Assembly (NCBI GenBank): GCA_964453435.1
Contig: CAYVQZ010000037.1
Location: forward strand, 1-54,680
Length of the DNA: 54,680 bases
Direction of reading: 5' to 3'
Origin: CAYVQZ01 sp964453435
GTDB taxonomy: Bacteria; Abyssobacteria; SURF-5
Shown here: piece after piece, positions 44,301 through 51,969 of the stretch
Layout: every line of letters begins with the position of its first letter
Position numbering within the stretch: the first letter of the stretch is position 1
The notes under the pieces: generated by a model
Seen by the model: the letters and a program-made list of their open reading frames with translations, nothing else
Databases searched by the model: none
Told to the model about the DNA's origin: nothing
Program-made: the position numbers and the translations under genes

Positions 44301-46425
44301 TCCATTTCTCTGCCTCATCCCGGTCTTCCGGATGAACCAGCTTCAGGGTCCCGATCTCGTTCACTTCGTCTATTTCATATCCAATTTGTTCACAGAATGC
44401 CTTGTTTGCGGAAAGAATACGGTTGTCGCCGTCAATAACAATAATCATATCGTGCGCCGAGTCCAGGATTTGATGGTAACGCTCTTCCGAAAGCCTGAGA
44501 GCTTCCTCCATCCTGTTTCGTTCCGTGACATCCCTGCTCACCGCCAGCAAAAATTTGGCGCTCCCATCCGCGTCGCGGAAAATTGTGGCGTTTTGCTCGA
44601 CATCGATATATGCGCCGTCGGCTTTTCGGATGCGGAACGGGAAGTTGGGGATGCGGCCCAGCCCCATCATGTTGCGACTCAGTTGGCCGGTTACCCGCGC
44701 GCGGTCATCCGGATGCACGAACTCAAGGAAGTGCTTTCCGTTGATAACGCCCTCCTTCTCGTACGCAAGGACTTCAAAGGTATATCTGTTTGCGCTGGCT
44801 ACCATGCCGGTCGTCAAATCAATTGTGTATATTATCTCCTTGGCGTCCTCGATAAGCGCGCGATAGAGTTGTTCTGATTCTTTGAGGGCATCCTCTGCCT
44901 GCTTGCGGTCGGTGACATCTCGCAGCACGTTGACAATCGCCTTCTCGGCGCCGGGCCACTGTACGAGGTTGGCGTTCGCCTCGATCCAATGAATTTCTCC
45001 CGATTTGCTGACACCTCGATATTCTTCGCCCCGAGCCGGCTCGCCGTTCAAAACCCTGAAAAACCATTCGGTGATTTTCGCGCGGTCGTCGGGATGAACC
45101 GTCTCAAAGCTGAATCCCGTGTCGAACTCATCCCGTTCATATCCGGTTTGTTCGGGAAGCGCCCTGTTCGAGTACAGGAGGTTGGCGTTTTCGTCGAACA
45201 CCGCGATTATGTCATGGCAGGAATCCAGAATGCGCCGGTATAGCTCCTCGGAAGCGCGGAGCCGCTCTTGCGCTCCCTTTCGTTCGGCCATTTCTTCGAG
45301 AAGTTGCTCATTCGCCCGTGACAGCTCCGAGGTTTGCTCCCGCACTTGCTCTTCCAGCCGGTCCCTGTTCCTCTGCATCTCGTCTTCCATCCGCTTGCGC
45401 GCGGTTACGTCACGCAGAGAAACGATCGTCCCCGTGGTTCGACCTGGCTTGTCCGTCAATTGGGAAAGCTGAATATCATAGACCCTGCGGTCACCGTTTT
45501 CTCCGAGAGTGATTTCGCGCCCCGATGACAGGCCCTGTTCGAGCATTGCCGGATCGTCTAATAAATCCGACAACGTTTCTTCGAATTGATATCCGAGAAC
45601 CTCTTCAATTGGGTGGTTCAACATGCGTTGGGCTGTCGGATTCATGTCCAGAATTCGGTTTTGCGCATCGAGCACGATGACGCCGTCATTCAAGCCTTCA
45701 ATAATTCTCGCATGCGCGATTGGTATCAGGTCGGCGAGACGAAAACGGAAAATTGCCCACGCCAGCGCCGCGCCGCTTATCGTAAGAGCAAAGGGGGTCA
45801 AGTCCAGATAGGGGAAGGGATTCTGTCGGGATACATATGCGACATTTCCCGCCCATGGCGCCAGCACGGCAACCAGGAGAGCAATGGTTTGGCTGCGGTA
45901 CAACGAACGTGAGCGAAAGAGCGTTTCAAGAATCAGGACGGTCCCGATCAGTCCGAGCGAGTAGGCGTAGGCCATGTGAACCCAGAACCAGAATCCGTAC
46001 GAAGCCGTCTTCACCACGAATGAATCAGCCTGAACCAGACGGGCGTCGCGCCATAACAACGAATGGAATTCGTTCGTCCAGGCTATCAGCACTGTAATGG
46101 CGGGCACAATCGACAAGAAGACCAGATTTCTCGGAGAGACCCATTTTTCCCGTCCCGAATATTTCGCCGCAAAACATATCCACGCGACGGGAAACGTTAC
46201 GATGGCAAAGTACTGAGTCTTTCCCAGAAATGTCTGTCCGGCCAAATCGGCGCGGCTCAGCTGGAGGGCATACGCCAGTGACCATGCGCATATCGCCAAC
46301 ATAATGACGGCGAGTTCTTTTGCCCCGGGCGAATGCCGCCGCCGCCACACATAAAGTCCCAACAAAAGCGCAGCGCACGCCGTCAGGATGAGTGGCGCCG
46401 TGTAAGGCGTAAACTGCCACGCCAT
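41365..46425 (-). CDS. Giant membrane sensor histidine kinase, 8 PAS plus GAF
   Basis: 1686 residues from the ATG at 46425 (GGAGG, 8 nt). About seven membrane helices fill residues 5-220 (7TM type). A PAS domain and coiled coil come next, then six typical PAS/PAC units, each ending in a DVTxRKxxEDAL-like linker. A GAF domain (about 1150-1290) and an eighth PAS follow. The kinase core has the H-box GELAAGVAHEINNPIATL, the N-box LLNNAVKAI, the G1 box DSGPGIPPE and the G2 box GEGTGLGLS. It autophosphorylates and passes phosphate to the overlapping NtrC-type regulator. The number of PAS units suggests several internal signals, redox or small ligands; none is identified. Confidence 0.93.
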   Translation of the reverse strand: MAWQFTPYTAPLILTACAALLLGLYVWRRRHSPGAKELAVIMLAICAWSLAYALQLSRADLAGQTFLGKTQYFAIVTFPVAWICFAAKYSGREKWVSPRNLVFLSIVPAITVLIAWTNEFHSLLWRDARLVQADSFVVKTASYGFWFWVHMAYAYSLGLIGTVLILETLFRSRSLYRSQTIALLVAVLAPWAGNVAYVSRQNPFPYLDLTPFALTISGAALAWAIFRFRLADLIPIAHARIIEGLNDGVIVLDAQNRILDMNPTAQRMLNHPIEEVLGYQFEETLSDLLDDPAMLEQGLSSGREITLGENGDRRVYDIQLSQLTDKPGRTTGTIVSLRDVTARKRMEDEMQRNRDRLEEQVREQTSELSRANEQLLEEMAERKGAQERLRASEELYRRILDSCHDIIAVFDENANLLYSNRALPEQTGYERDEFDTGFSFETVHPDDRAKITEWFFRVLNGEPARGEEYRGVSKSGEIHWIEANANLVQWPGAEKAIVNVLRDVTDRKQAEDALKESEQLYRALIEDAKEIIYTIDLTTGMVASANRYTFEVLAYEKEGVINGKHFLEFVHPDDRARVTGQLSRNMMGLGRIPNFPFRIRKADGAYIDVEQNATIFRDADGSAKFLLAVSRDVTERNRMEEALRLSEERYHQILDSAHDMIIVIDGDNRILSANKAFCEQIGYEIDEVNEIGTLKLVHPEDRDEAEKWMLRVRTGEQMRSFQYRAIHKNGLTRWLEANADPIRWPGAERAVVNVLRDITERKRIEEALKESEERYRTLVESSLTAICVVQNGMIKFANKRLAELSEFELKDLAGMSLVDLAHPDDREAVHEVIKRRIPGDFPPEQYQFRGITKAGQLRWIQTFGARIEYERRPALIVNVIDVTDRKRAEEALKESEQRFRSLVELTSDWLWEVDCEGRYTYASPKVKELLGYDPEELIGKTPFDHHMPHGEANRIRSLFEDVTRSAKEFTNLENICIHKDGRHVVFETSGLPIFDERGSLTGYRGVDRDITNRRRAEDALRESEERYRNMFWEAPDIFYTMDLQTWLITDANKYALEATGYGPEDMGKLHVSHIIHPDDFERAAGRLRDMVLNKDRMPHFPLRILSRSGEALHIEQSGVIFWDEDGNARTFLGLAHDVTYRKKQDEMIRKRNERLTALYELARTTNESLDLDVVIDLTLEMVPRITKSDAVCVYSFDESRRVLLHQASRGFPKHFLDATDEMQWDEGLHGYVIKTRKPLVTNDMQEHPLLGRRSYVSNLEYKGLIIAPLIAKGKLLGTLTVARKPGNPYEPEDLELVAAVANQVAVAMENANLYSELSRREAHLQSILETSLDGIAVTSEKQRLEYGNSALASLFGYESTDEVIGTETLKYFAPQSLPVLNQIREKLRRAESIDGIVEFTAIRKDGSTFEAEMRLGFFFEKGQRLEVAVIRDVTQRKAMQFQLQQSGKLAAIGELAAGVAHEINNPIATLRVQTELMNDIVDEEQPKLSADFLSRLQKYFGIVEDQVQKCQSVTNSLLSFSRSQRNSDDSIDINELVRKTADLIIRLTPKKPRIELDLDERLPLFHGDPNRLQQVFVNLLNNAVKAIDCGGLITVATRQDHNRNIHIEFKDSGPGIPPEIRERIFDPFFTTRAEGEGTGLGLSISYYIISQINGTLHVESVPGHGARFVITLKSGDNSKGMLSHAS

Positions 46426-46556
46426 GAGGTCCACCTCCTTTTCCGTTTTGTCTTGTATGTGGGAGGATTATGGGACCGTTCTCACCGCTCGGCTTACCAA
46501 GGCCCCTTCGAAACCGCTCTCCGATTGCGAATCAGATGTCAAAAAAATTCGGTTTT

Positions 46557-46586
46557 AGTGTATCATCCGAGGATTCTCATTGACAA
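46557..46586 (-). promoter_or_regulatory. Sigma-70 promoter of the kinase-regulator operon
   Basis: Minus-strand TTGTCA (46581-46586), 18-bp spacer, TACACT (46557-46562), about 125 nt before the start codon. Confidence 0.45.
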
Positions 46587-46846
46587 GAGAGTGGGGTGGA
46601 CCAGATTCAGAAGCGGCATCCGCAGTCTTACTGGCGGCATATCCTTTTTGGGGGAGCGCAGCTTTCAGATGCGGAGCAAACCCGCAGAGAGATGTTGCTT
46701 CATGCGGGGTTTCTCAGGGAGCTGCGACTCCTTAATTACGAAAGCTGTCCCCTGTACTAATGTCTATCAGAATTGTGAATTTCCGTCGGGATTTTCATGC
46801 CGCGGCTCTCATAATGTTAACGGTGGCAATGTGTTATGGGGCGAAA

Positions 46847-46900
46847 GGGACTGTCCCTGATTTACGGACACGAAGTGTCGTAGAATCGGGACTGTCCCTA
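46847..46900 (-). repeat. Dispersed intergenic repeat, copy F
   Basis: Reverse-complement match to positions 1-36: hairpin module flanked by gggacagtccc palindromes. In the hairpin, one G-C pair of copy A is replaced by an A-T pair, so pairing is kept. Confidence 0.65.
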
Positions 46901-46937
46901 AAGTCAAGTTTGGTTGCGGCTATGCCGCGTTGCGGTA

Positions 46938-49007
46938 TCAGTCCGGAACTTCCGGACTTTTGGCGCTCTGCTCTGACGCATCGATTTTCGAAACGATGTC
47001 GCGCGCAAACCTTTCAAGTATATAGTGCTCGTGTCCCGCATGTGTCGCTGTCAGTTCTTCCATTTTTCTTAGGTACTCCAAAACAGCCAGCACGAAGGTG
47101 GCGTGGCTCCAGCTCAAAGGGGAAACGGAAACTGGTTCGCCGGTATACGGGTGGACCTGTTCCGCGAGCACTCCGGATGGCAGCGCATGTTTTGCGACCC
47201 ACTCGATCAACCGGAGCGGAGCATCAAGGCCCTCGGCGGTTTTCGCACGCGCGATTTCGTGCTGGGCCATCCAGAGGGTGCATACGAACCAGGGATTTCC
47301 CGGAACCTCTTCATGGTCATCGGAAACCCGCTGGTAGGAATCTCCCTCGTACCGTGCGATTCCTCCGACATCGGTTCTCACCCAAAGCTTCTCACGAATA
47401 GCCTGCATCGTACCTATGACTCGAGGGTCGTCCGGTTCAAAAACGCCGAAATAGAAAACGCCGAACAAGCTGGCGTCAATGGAATCATCGTTAGCGAAGC
47501 CGTTGGTTGTGGGTGAGAGCATCTTCAAAAATCGTCTGACGCGTTCGCTGTACAGATGTTCGGCCATGGCTTGCTCGATTTCCTTTGCCCCGCCTGCGTA
47601 TGCCGTGACCTTGTCCGTTTCACCGAATGCCCCGGAAAAATTGGCTGCGGCTCTCAGGCCGGCTATCACTGAGGCAGTAGTAAATGACGATATTCCCAAA
47701 CGTTCTTCCCAAAGGTCGTAACTCGGATACGGCAAACCGGTCTCTCTTTCTCGATACTGGAGCATGAAATCGGCTGCCGTCTTAATCAGCGGCTTGTAGA
47801 GCGGCTTCACGAACTCGACGTCGCGGTATTTCTCGAAGTGGCGCCAAAGCGCCCAGATCACCAGGGCGGTTTCGTCCTCTTGGATCGGCAACTGCATGCC
47901 TTGGTCTTGAACCCACGGGTGCCAGGAACTGCCCGGAGAGCCGTCCGGATGATATTTATGGAGAAAATATCCTCGGTCCCGCATCACTGCGCCACAGAAA
48001 TTATAGAAGCGACGAGCGGGTTCCGAATAGCCTGCGAGGTCCAGAGCATGAGCCACCAGCGCTCCGTCTCGGGGCCACATGTAGCTGTATGTGTCTCTGC
48101 CGAACTGAAAAATATCGGTGTCATTGGCCGCGATAATCGCGCCGTCATTGTCTATTTGACTCCTGAGTATCAGCAGGCTCCGCTTGTATAATCGCCGGAC
48201 TCCGGCAGGGAGAATGGAAAGGTCGAACTCTTCCTTGTTAACCCACAGCCGCCAGTAATCCCGGGTCCGCTTTATGAGGCGCTCCGGGCTGCGCTCATGT
48301 ACTATCGAATTGATGACCCTCGCTTCGTCGTAGGAAGGCGCCGCCGCAACCCAGTAATATACACTTGTTTCGCCTCTCGCTTCGACCACACACTCGATTC
48401 CCATGACAGAATCGACCGAACCCTGAACAATTGGGTTTCCGCTCAGCGTCCCGTCCTCGGCGTCGCGCCACGTGCCTTCCCACTGCGGCGAACCCTTTAG
48501 ACCGGTGGCGTATTGGAACCCGCCGCACATTGTTTCGGTGCAGGAGCTTATCAGAAAGTATCTCTGTCGCTTATAATGGATCAGCGAGTTTGTTCGCGGA
48601 TCATAGAAAGCGGTGTCGCCGATATCCGTATCCGCTAAGTTGAAATCATGGTGAAAGAACAGGCGCGCCGTGCGTCGCGAATCCCTCGTGTTCATGATTT
48701 TTATGTGTCTTAAAAACACATTTTCATGAAAATCCACACAGTCCGCACAGTGAAGCTCCAGCCCGATTCTGCGGTTTGCAAGGCTGACCGCAGTGACCAG
48801 CGCATCGTCGTCGTAGTCAAGATGGCGACTCCAGTCACCGTTCCTCACCCATGAGAACTCGCCGTCCACCCAAACGCCGAAACGGAACGAGTTTCCGGAA
48901 CAGTGGTTTTCCATTCCGACATGGGGATAATAGATGTCGGAGATCTCGTACATTTTATTGAATGCAATCAGGAATGTCCCGTTTCCAACAGGGATGTCAC
49001 GAGGCAT
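46938..49007 (-). CDS. GH15 family glucoamylase-like glycoside hydrolase
   Basis: 689 residues from the ATG at 49007 (GGAG, 10 nt). An N-terminal beta-sandwich (about 1-260, with GNGTFLIAFNKMYEISDIYYP and RFGVWVDGEFSW) precedes an (alpha/alpha)6 barrel with ANDTDIFQFGRDTYSYMWPRDGALVAHAL, QEDETALVIWALW and PLSWSHATFVLAVLEYL. This is the two-domain bacterial/archaeal GH15 layout, used to hydrolyse starch-type glucans or trehalose. No signal peptide is visible, so it should be cytoplasmic, perhaps acting on stored glycogen. The gene follows the archaemetzincin gene by 143 bp. Confidence 0.88.
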   Translation of the reverse strand: MPRDIPVGNGTFLIAFNKMYEISDIYYPHVGMENHCSGNSFRFGVWVDGEFSWVRNGDWSRHLDYDDDALVTAVSLANRRIGLELHCADCVDFHENVFLRHIKIMNTRDSRRTARLFFHHDFNLADTDIGDTAFYDPRTNSLIHYKRQRYFLISSCTETMCGGFQYATGLKGSPQWEGTWRDAEDGTLSGNPIVQGSVDSVMGIECVVEARGETSVYYWVAAAPSYDEARVINSIVHERSPERLIKRTRDYWRLWVNKEEFDLSILPAGVRRLYKRSLLILRSQIDNDGAIIAANDTDIFQFGRDTYSYMWPRDGALVAHALDLAGYSEPARRFYNFCGAVMRDRGYFLHKYHPDGSPGSSWHPWVQDQGMQLPIQEDETALVIWALWRHFEKYRDVEFVKPLYKPLIKTAADFMLQYRERETGLPYPSYDLWEERLGISSFTTASVIAGLRAAANFSGAFGETDKVTAYAGGAKEIEQAMAEHLYSERVRRFLKMLSPTTNGFANDDSIDASLFGVFYFGVFEPDDPRVIGTMQAIREKLWVRTDVGGIARYEGDSYQRVSDDHEEVPGNPWFVCTLWMAQHEIARAKTAEGLDAPLRLIEWVAKHALPSGVLAEQVHPYTGEPVSVSPLSWSHATFVLAVLEYLRKMEELTATHAGHEHYILERFARDIVSKIDASEQSAKSPEVPD

Positions 49008-49150
49008 TATTCGATTTCTCCGCTTCCAACGCTCGCCGGCGCAGTTCAGAACATGAGTTTCGCGCAAACATGGTCGTTGCTACAAGTATGTCGCCAGAGA
49101 CGCCCCTTGTCTCGTTGCTTGCTCTCAGGAAGAGAATCGAAATTTCTTCT

Positions 49151-49783
49151 TCATCCTCCGGCCCCAATTCCGAGAATGCGCCTGCACCTCTGGCAAAAGC
49201 GATGTCCTTTCCGGTCGGTGTCGGCAAGGGTGTTCGAGAAGTGCATTACGCATTTTGCGTTTGCGCAATGGTCGGCAATTCCCAGTGTATGCGCGATTTC
49301 GTGTACCGCCTCGGTGATGGCACGGGAATGGAAGAGCGCTTCATCCGGCGGCGCTCCATAGAATTCCGGTCTCAGCCGCGCCAGCGAGATGATTGAAATT
49401 CCGGCATAGAGGTCGGCCTGCCCGAACACAAAATTGAGGTCGGAAACATAAAGGTCTTCATTGGTCACTGCCAGGCCGCGACTTTGTTCAGGGAGGGTCA
49501 TCCTCGATCTGACTACATCCAAGACCACATTTGAAAGGTATTGGTTCCGTTCACGATTGTAGGCATGGCCGGGCAGAGGAATTCGAGCGCCAAAGGTCAC
49601 TCGGGCACTGAATGTCTGTTCGAGCGGCTGCGCCAGAAAGCGAAGACGCTCGGTGGCGATATTGCCTCCAACCGGAACTATAACGATTTGGTCCATTTTC
49701 GGAATCTCCCGCGCCGCCGTGAAGCCGCCGGCGGCTGCGCCGGCCACCATGAGGAGGGCTAGCACGATAACGGGCCGTGACAT
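49151..49783 (-). CDS. amzA: Archaemetzincin-like zinc peptidase with signal or anchor
   Basis: 210 residues. The C-terminal site has H161-E162, H165, G168, H172-C173, C178, M180, C197 and C200, the hallmarks of archaemetzincins, with HFSNTLADTDRKG between. The zinc motif reads HEIAHTLGIADHC, with one residue more than the canonical HExxHxxGxxHC, so the third ligand could be D171 or H172. Residues 4-24 are a hydrophobic stretch suggesting export, uncommon for a family usually cytoplasmic. The gene starts 6 bp after the radical SAM gene. Family assignment is strong; substrate unknown. Confidence 0.85.
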   Translation of the reverse strand: MSRPVIVLALLMVAGAAAGGFTAAREIPKMDQIVIVPVGGNIATERLRFLAQPLEQTFSARVTFGARIPLPGHAYNRERNQYLSNVVLDVVRSRMTLPEQSRGLAVTNEDLYVSDLNFVFGQADLYAGISIISLARLRPEFYGAPPDEALFHSRAITEAVHEIAHTLGIADHCANAKCVMHFSNTLADTDRKGHRFCQRCRRILGIGAGG

Positions 49784-49789
49784 CGCGAT

Positions 49790-50905
49790 TCAATACTCCG
49801 ATCTCGTCAAAAGATGAACGTTCCCGAGCCGGACACTTGTGAGTCCGGCTGAGCGCGCCGCTTTCAGGCACCGTTCGGCGTGTCCTCTGCTGGTTGCGGG
49901 AAGATCATCCATCATGAACTGGGGATGAAACGCGAGAAGAGAGTATGGAATAGTTGGATTCAGGTCGGCGATGAACGAAGCTATGCCAGCGACCTCCGCC
50001 TCGTCGATGTACCCGGGCACGAGGAGGGTGCTCGCGAGCAGAGGCGGAGGCTCACTCCTCGAACGAGTGAGCCGGGAGAGAATGGCGAAGTTTTCGAGCG
50101 TCTGTTCGTTTGACACGCCGCACAGCGCGATGTGAAGGTTTTGGTTCCAGGCCTTCAGATCGAACTTGATACAACCGCCCGACTCGAGCGAAAGCTCGGC
50201 CATCCGGGGAAGCATGGCCGGATTCATCGAGCCGTTTGTCTCCCAGCATATCCGCAAGATTCTGCCTGCGTGTCTCCTGCGGGCTCGCGCCGACGCGGCC
50301 AGGGAAAACGGCAGATGAGGAGATGGGTCGCCGCCGAAATAACATATGCAGGAGGTTCGCTCGTCAACCGCGTCAACAAGGTCGTTTATGTCGGCGTTCG
50401 AATCGTTCGCGCTCTCGCGTCGATAGCGCCAGTTCTGGCAGAAAAGGCAATCGAACGAGCACGCGCGGAAGAAGACCGCCAGATTCTTGTATCCGTACTC
50501 GGGCCCCTTCGAATGGGCGTATCGCGGGTATCCGCAGCCGGAGCCGCCGGCGCATACCCAATCTCCGACACAGTTGGTTGGCAGCGCGTCGTGATACCAC
50601 GTGACGTTCGCGCTGTCGGCGCCTCCCTCGAGCCGGCCCACGCTTCCCTCGCGTTTCCGGCAGCCGCAGTATCCCCGAGAGCCAGGGGCTATCCGGCATC
50701 TATTCGCGCAGAAACGGCATTCGACACCGCCCTCGTCCCCGGGAGGAGAACCGGGTAGCCCGAAGCGCGCGCGGCCGGTTTCATGCGCCGACACCGCGCG
50801 TTCCCGCACCCTTTCCCAATCCCGTTTGATACATTTGGAGCAGGCGGAGAGCGACATGGAAACCAAGTTCGAAACCCGCCCGCAATTCATGCACGCATGC
50901 GCCAT
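49790..50905 (-). CDS. Radical SAM protein of the PflA-like type
   Basis: 371 residues. The radical SAM CX3CX2C cluster is C149-C153-C156 (ACSFDCLFCQNW). A cysteine-rich N-terminus (C5, C8, C22, C25, then CRFCANRCRI and CGC around 63-82) suggests zinc or extra iron-sulfur sites. The later ETNGSMNP and FDLKAWN segments match pyruvate-formate-lyase-activating-like enzymes. No glycyl-radical enzyme is nearby, so it may belong to the uncharacterised AmrS-type group. It shares an apparent operon with the archaemetzincin gene and has its own promoter. Confidence 0.85.
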   Translation of the reverse strand: MAHACMNCGRVSNLVSMSLSACSKCIKRDWERVRERAVSAHETGRARFGLPGSPPGDEGGVECRFCANRCRIAPGSRGYCGCRKREGSVGRLEGGADSANVTWYHDALPTNCVGDWVCAGGSGCGYPRYAHSKGPEYGYKNLAVFFRACSFDCLFCQNWRYRRESANDSNADINDLVDAVDERTSCICYFGGDPSPHLPFSLAASARARRRHAGRILRICWETNGSMNPAMLPRMAELSLESGGCIKFDLKAWNQNLHIALCGVSNEQTLENFAILSRLTRSRSEPPPLLASTLLVPGYIDEAEVAGIASFIADLNPTIPYSLLAFHPQFMMDDLPATSRGHAERCLKAARSAGLTSVRLGNVHLLTRSEY

Positions 50906-50939
50906 TTCGTTTTCTCAGTTGCTCACATTCCCCTCATAA

Positions 50940-50969
50940 AAAATATGGCACGCGGCGGGCAATTGTCAA
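50940..50969 (-). promoter_or_regulatory. Sigma-70 promoter of the radical SAM operon
   Basis: Minus-strand TTGACA (50964-50969), 18-bp spacer, TATTTT (50940-50945), with the start near 50933, about 28 nt before the ATG. Confidence 0.5.
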
Positions 50970-51039
50970 ATGTTCTTTGGAGTCTCGCACGGCGAGTCTT
51001 CAAATAGGGTGGGTGTATAGCCGGACTGCCTGAGAGGCG

Positions 51040-51969
51040 TTACGATGCGGATTCTCCGCGTGAGTGGTCTTTCTCGAGCCGGCTCAACGATTTGGCGGGT
51101 TGTTGCTGTTTCACCTCTTCCAGCAACGCTTTCACCCGCTCGACCTCCCGTTTTTCACGGCGAGCTCTTAGTATCTCCTCGTACTCGAGCGGATGGTGCT
51201 CCTTCATTTCTTCGCGCGAAATCTTTCCCGTAATCCATACCTTGCTCATGGGAAACACCTCGGGATTCAAATGGACGTTGTACATGTGCCAGATGATAAT
51301 CGCGAGGAACGCAAGAATTGCTTCGAAACCGTGCACAATGCGAATGATATTGAGAAAACGGATGGGCACGAGCGCCATGGTTGCTTCCTGAAACCAGAGC
51401 ATGAGGCCCGTTACCGCCATGACGAATATGCCCCATGCCAGCGCCCAGTACTCGAACTTCTCGATGAAATTGTACTTCCCGAATTTCGGCCACTGCTCGC
51501 GCAGACCCAGGTTGCACAGAAACAGGTTGATGGCATCCCTTGCATCCTGCGGCGTCGGGATGATCTTGCGGAAATCGCGGTTGCCCTCCGACGAGAAAAG
51601 AACATAGAAGACCTGAAACAGTCCGACACCCATCAAGACAACGCCCGCGGTCCTGTGAATGACGCCGCGCAGCCAGAAACTTGACGGATGGACAAAGAAC
51701 TTGTGTATCAACGGCGCGCCCGAAAATACGAGCGGGATACCGGTCAGCACGAGTGTGAAAAAGCTCGTGAACAATATTACGTGCTGTATCCGCTGGACCA
51801 GCGGCATCCTCACAAACTGCTCATCTTCCGGGATAAGTTCTTCTTCCTCGATTGAATACTCGGAGAGCATTCCCGCCTGCTTTGCCGCTGCCAGGAATTC
51901 GAGGTCCTCGTCACTCATCTTCAATGCTGAGCGCTTCCTTTCTCCATGGCTGCCATACAGGGCCCTCAT
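51040..51969 (-). CDS. Membrane cytochrome b subunit
   Basis: 309 residues. Four membrane helices of the formate-dehydrogenase-gamma/hydrogenase cytochrome b type carry likely haem histidines: RIQHVILFTSFF, GVIHRTAGVVLMG, RIVHGFEAILAFLAIIIWHMYNVHL. The ends are charged and cytoplasmic. It would exchange electrons between menaquinol and the multiheme proteins encoded upstream. The ATG at 51969 overlaps the cytochrome stop (ATGA), implying coupling; an internal ATG at 51918 is an alternative start. Only 34 bp separate its stop from the previous gene's promoter region, with no terminator seen. Confidence 0.82.
   Translation of the reverse strand: MRALYGSHGERKRSALKMSDEDLEFLAAAKQAGMLSEYSIEEEELIPEDEQFVRMPLVQRIQHVILFTSFFTLVLTGIPLVFSGAPLIHKFFVHPSSFWLRGVIHRTAGVVLMGVGLFQVFYVLFSSEGNRDFRKIIPTPQDARDAINLFLCNLGLREQWPKFGKYNFIEKFEYWALAWGIFVMAVTGLMLWFQEATMALVPIRFLNIIRIVHGFEAILAFLAIIIWHMYNVHLNPEVFPMSKVWITGKISREEMKEHHPLEYEEILRARREKREVERVKALLEEVKQQQPAKSLSRLEKDHSRGESAS

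Larger units (their letters stand above)
46426..46937. other. Intergenic region between the kinase and glucoamylase genes
   Basis: 512 bp. It holds the kinase promoter (46557-46586), repeat copy F (46847-46900) and a small GCGGC/GCCGC hairpin near 46925-46940 just past the glucoamylase gene end. Open frames on the plus strand here read as random sequence. Confidence 0.5.

Noticed and set aside
41365..46425. Internal sequence repeats as a possible CRISPR-like array
   Set aside because: They are repeated PAS domains in one coding frame, with no short direct repeats and spacers.
46333..47401. Open frames on the plus strand before and inside the glucoamylase gene
   Set aside because: Antisense to the kinase and glucoamylase genes or made of repeat sequence, with no motifs.
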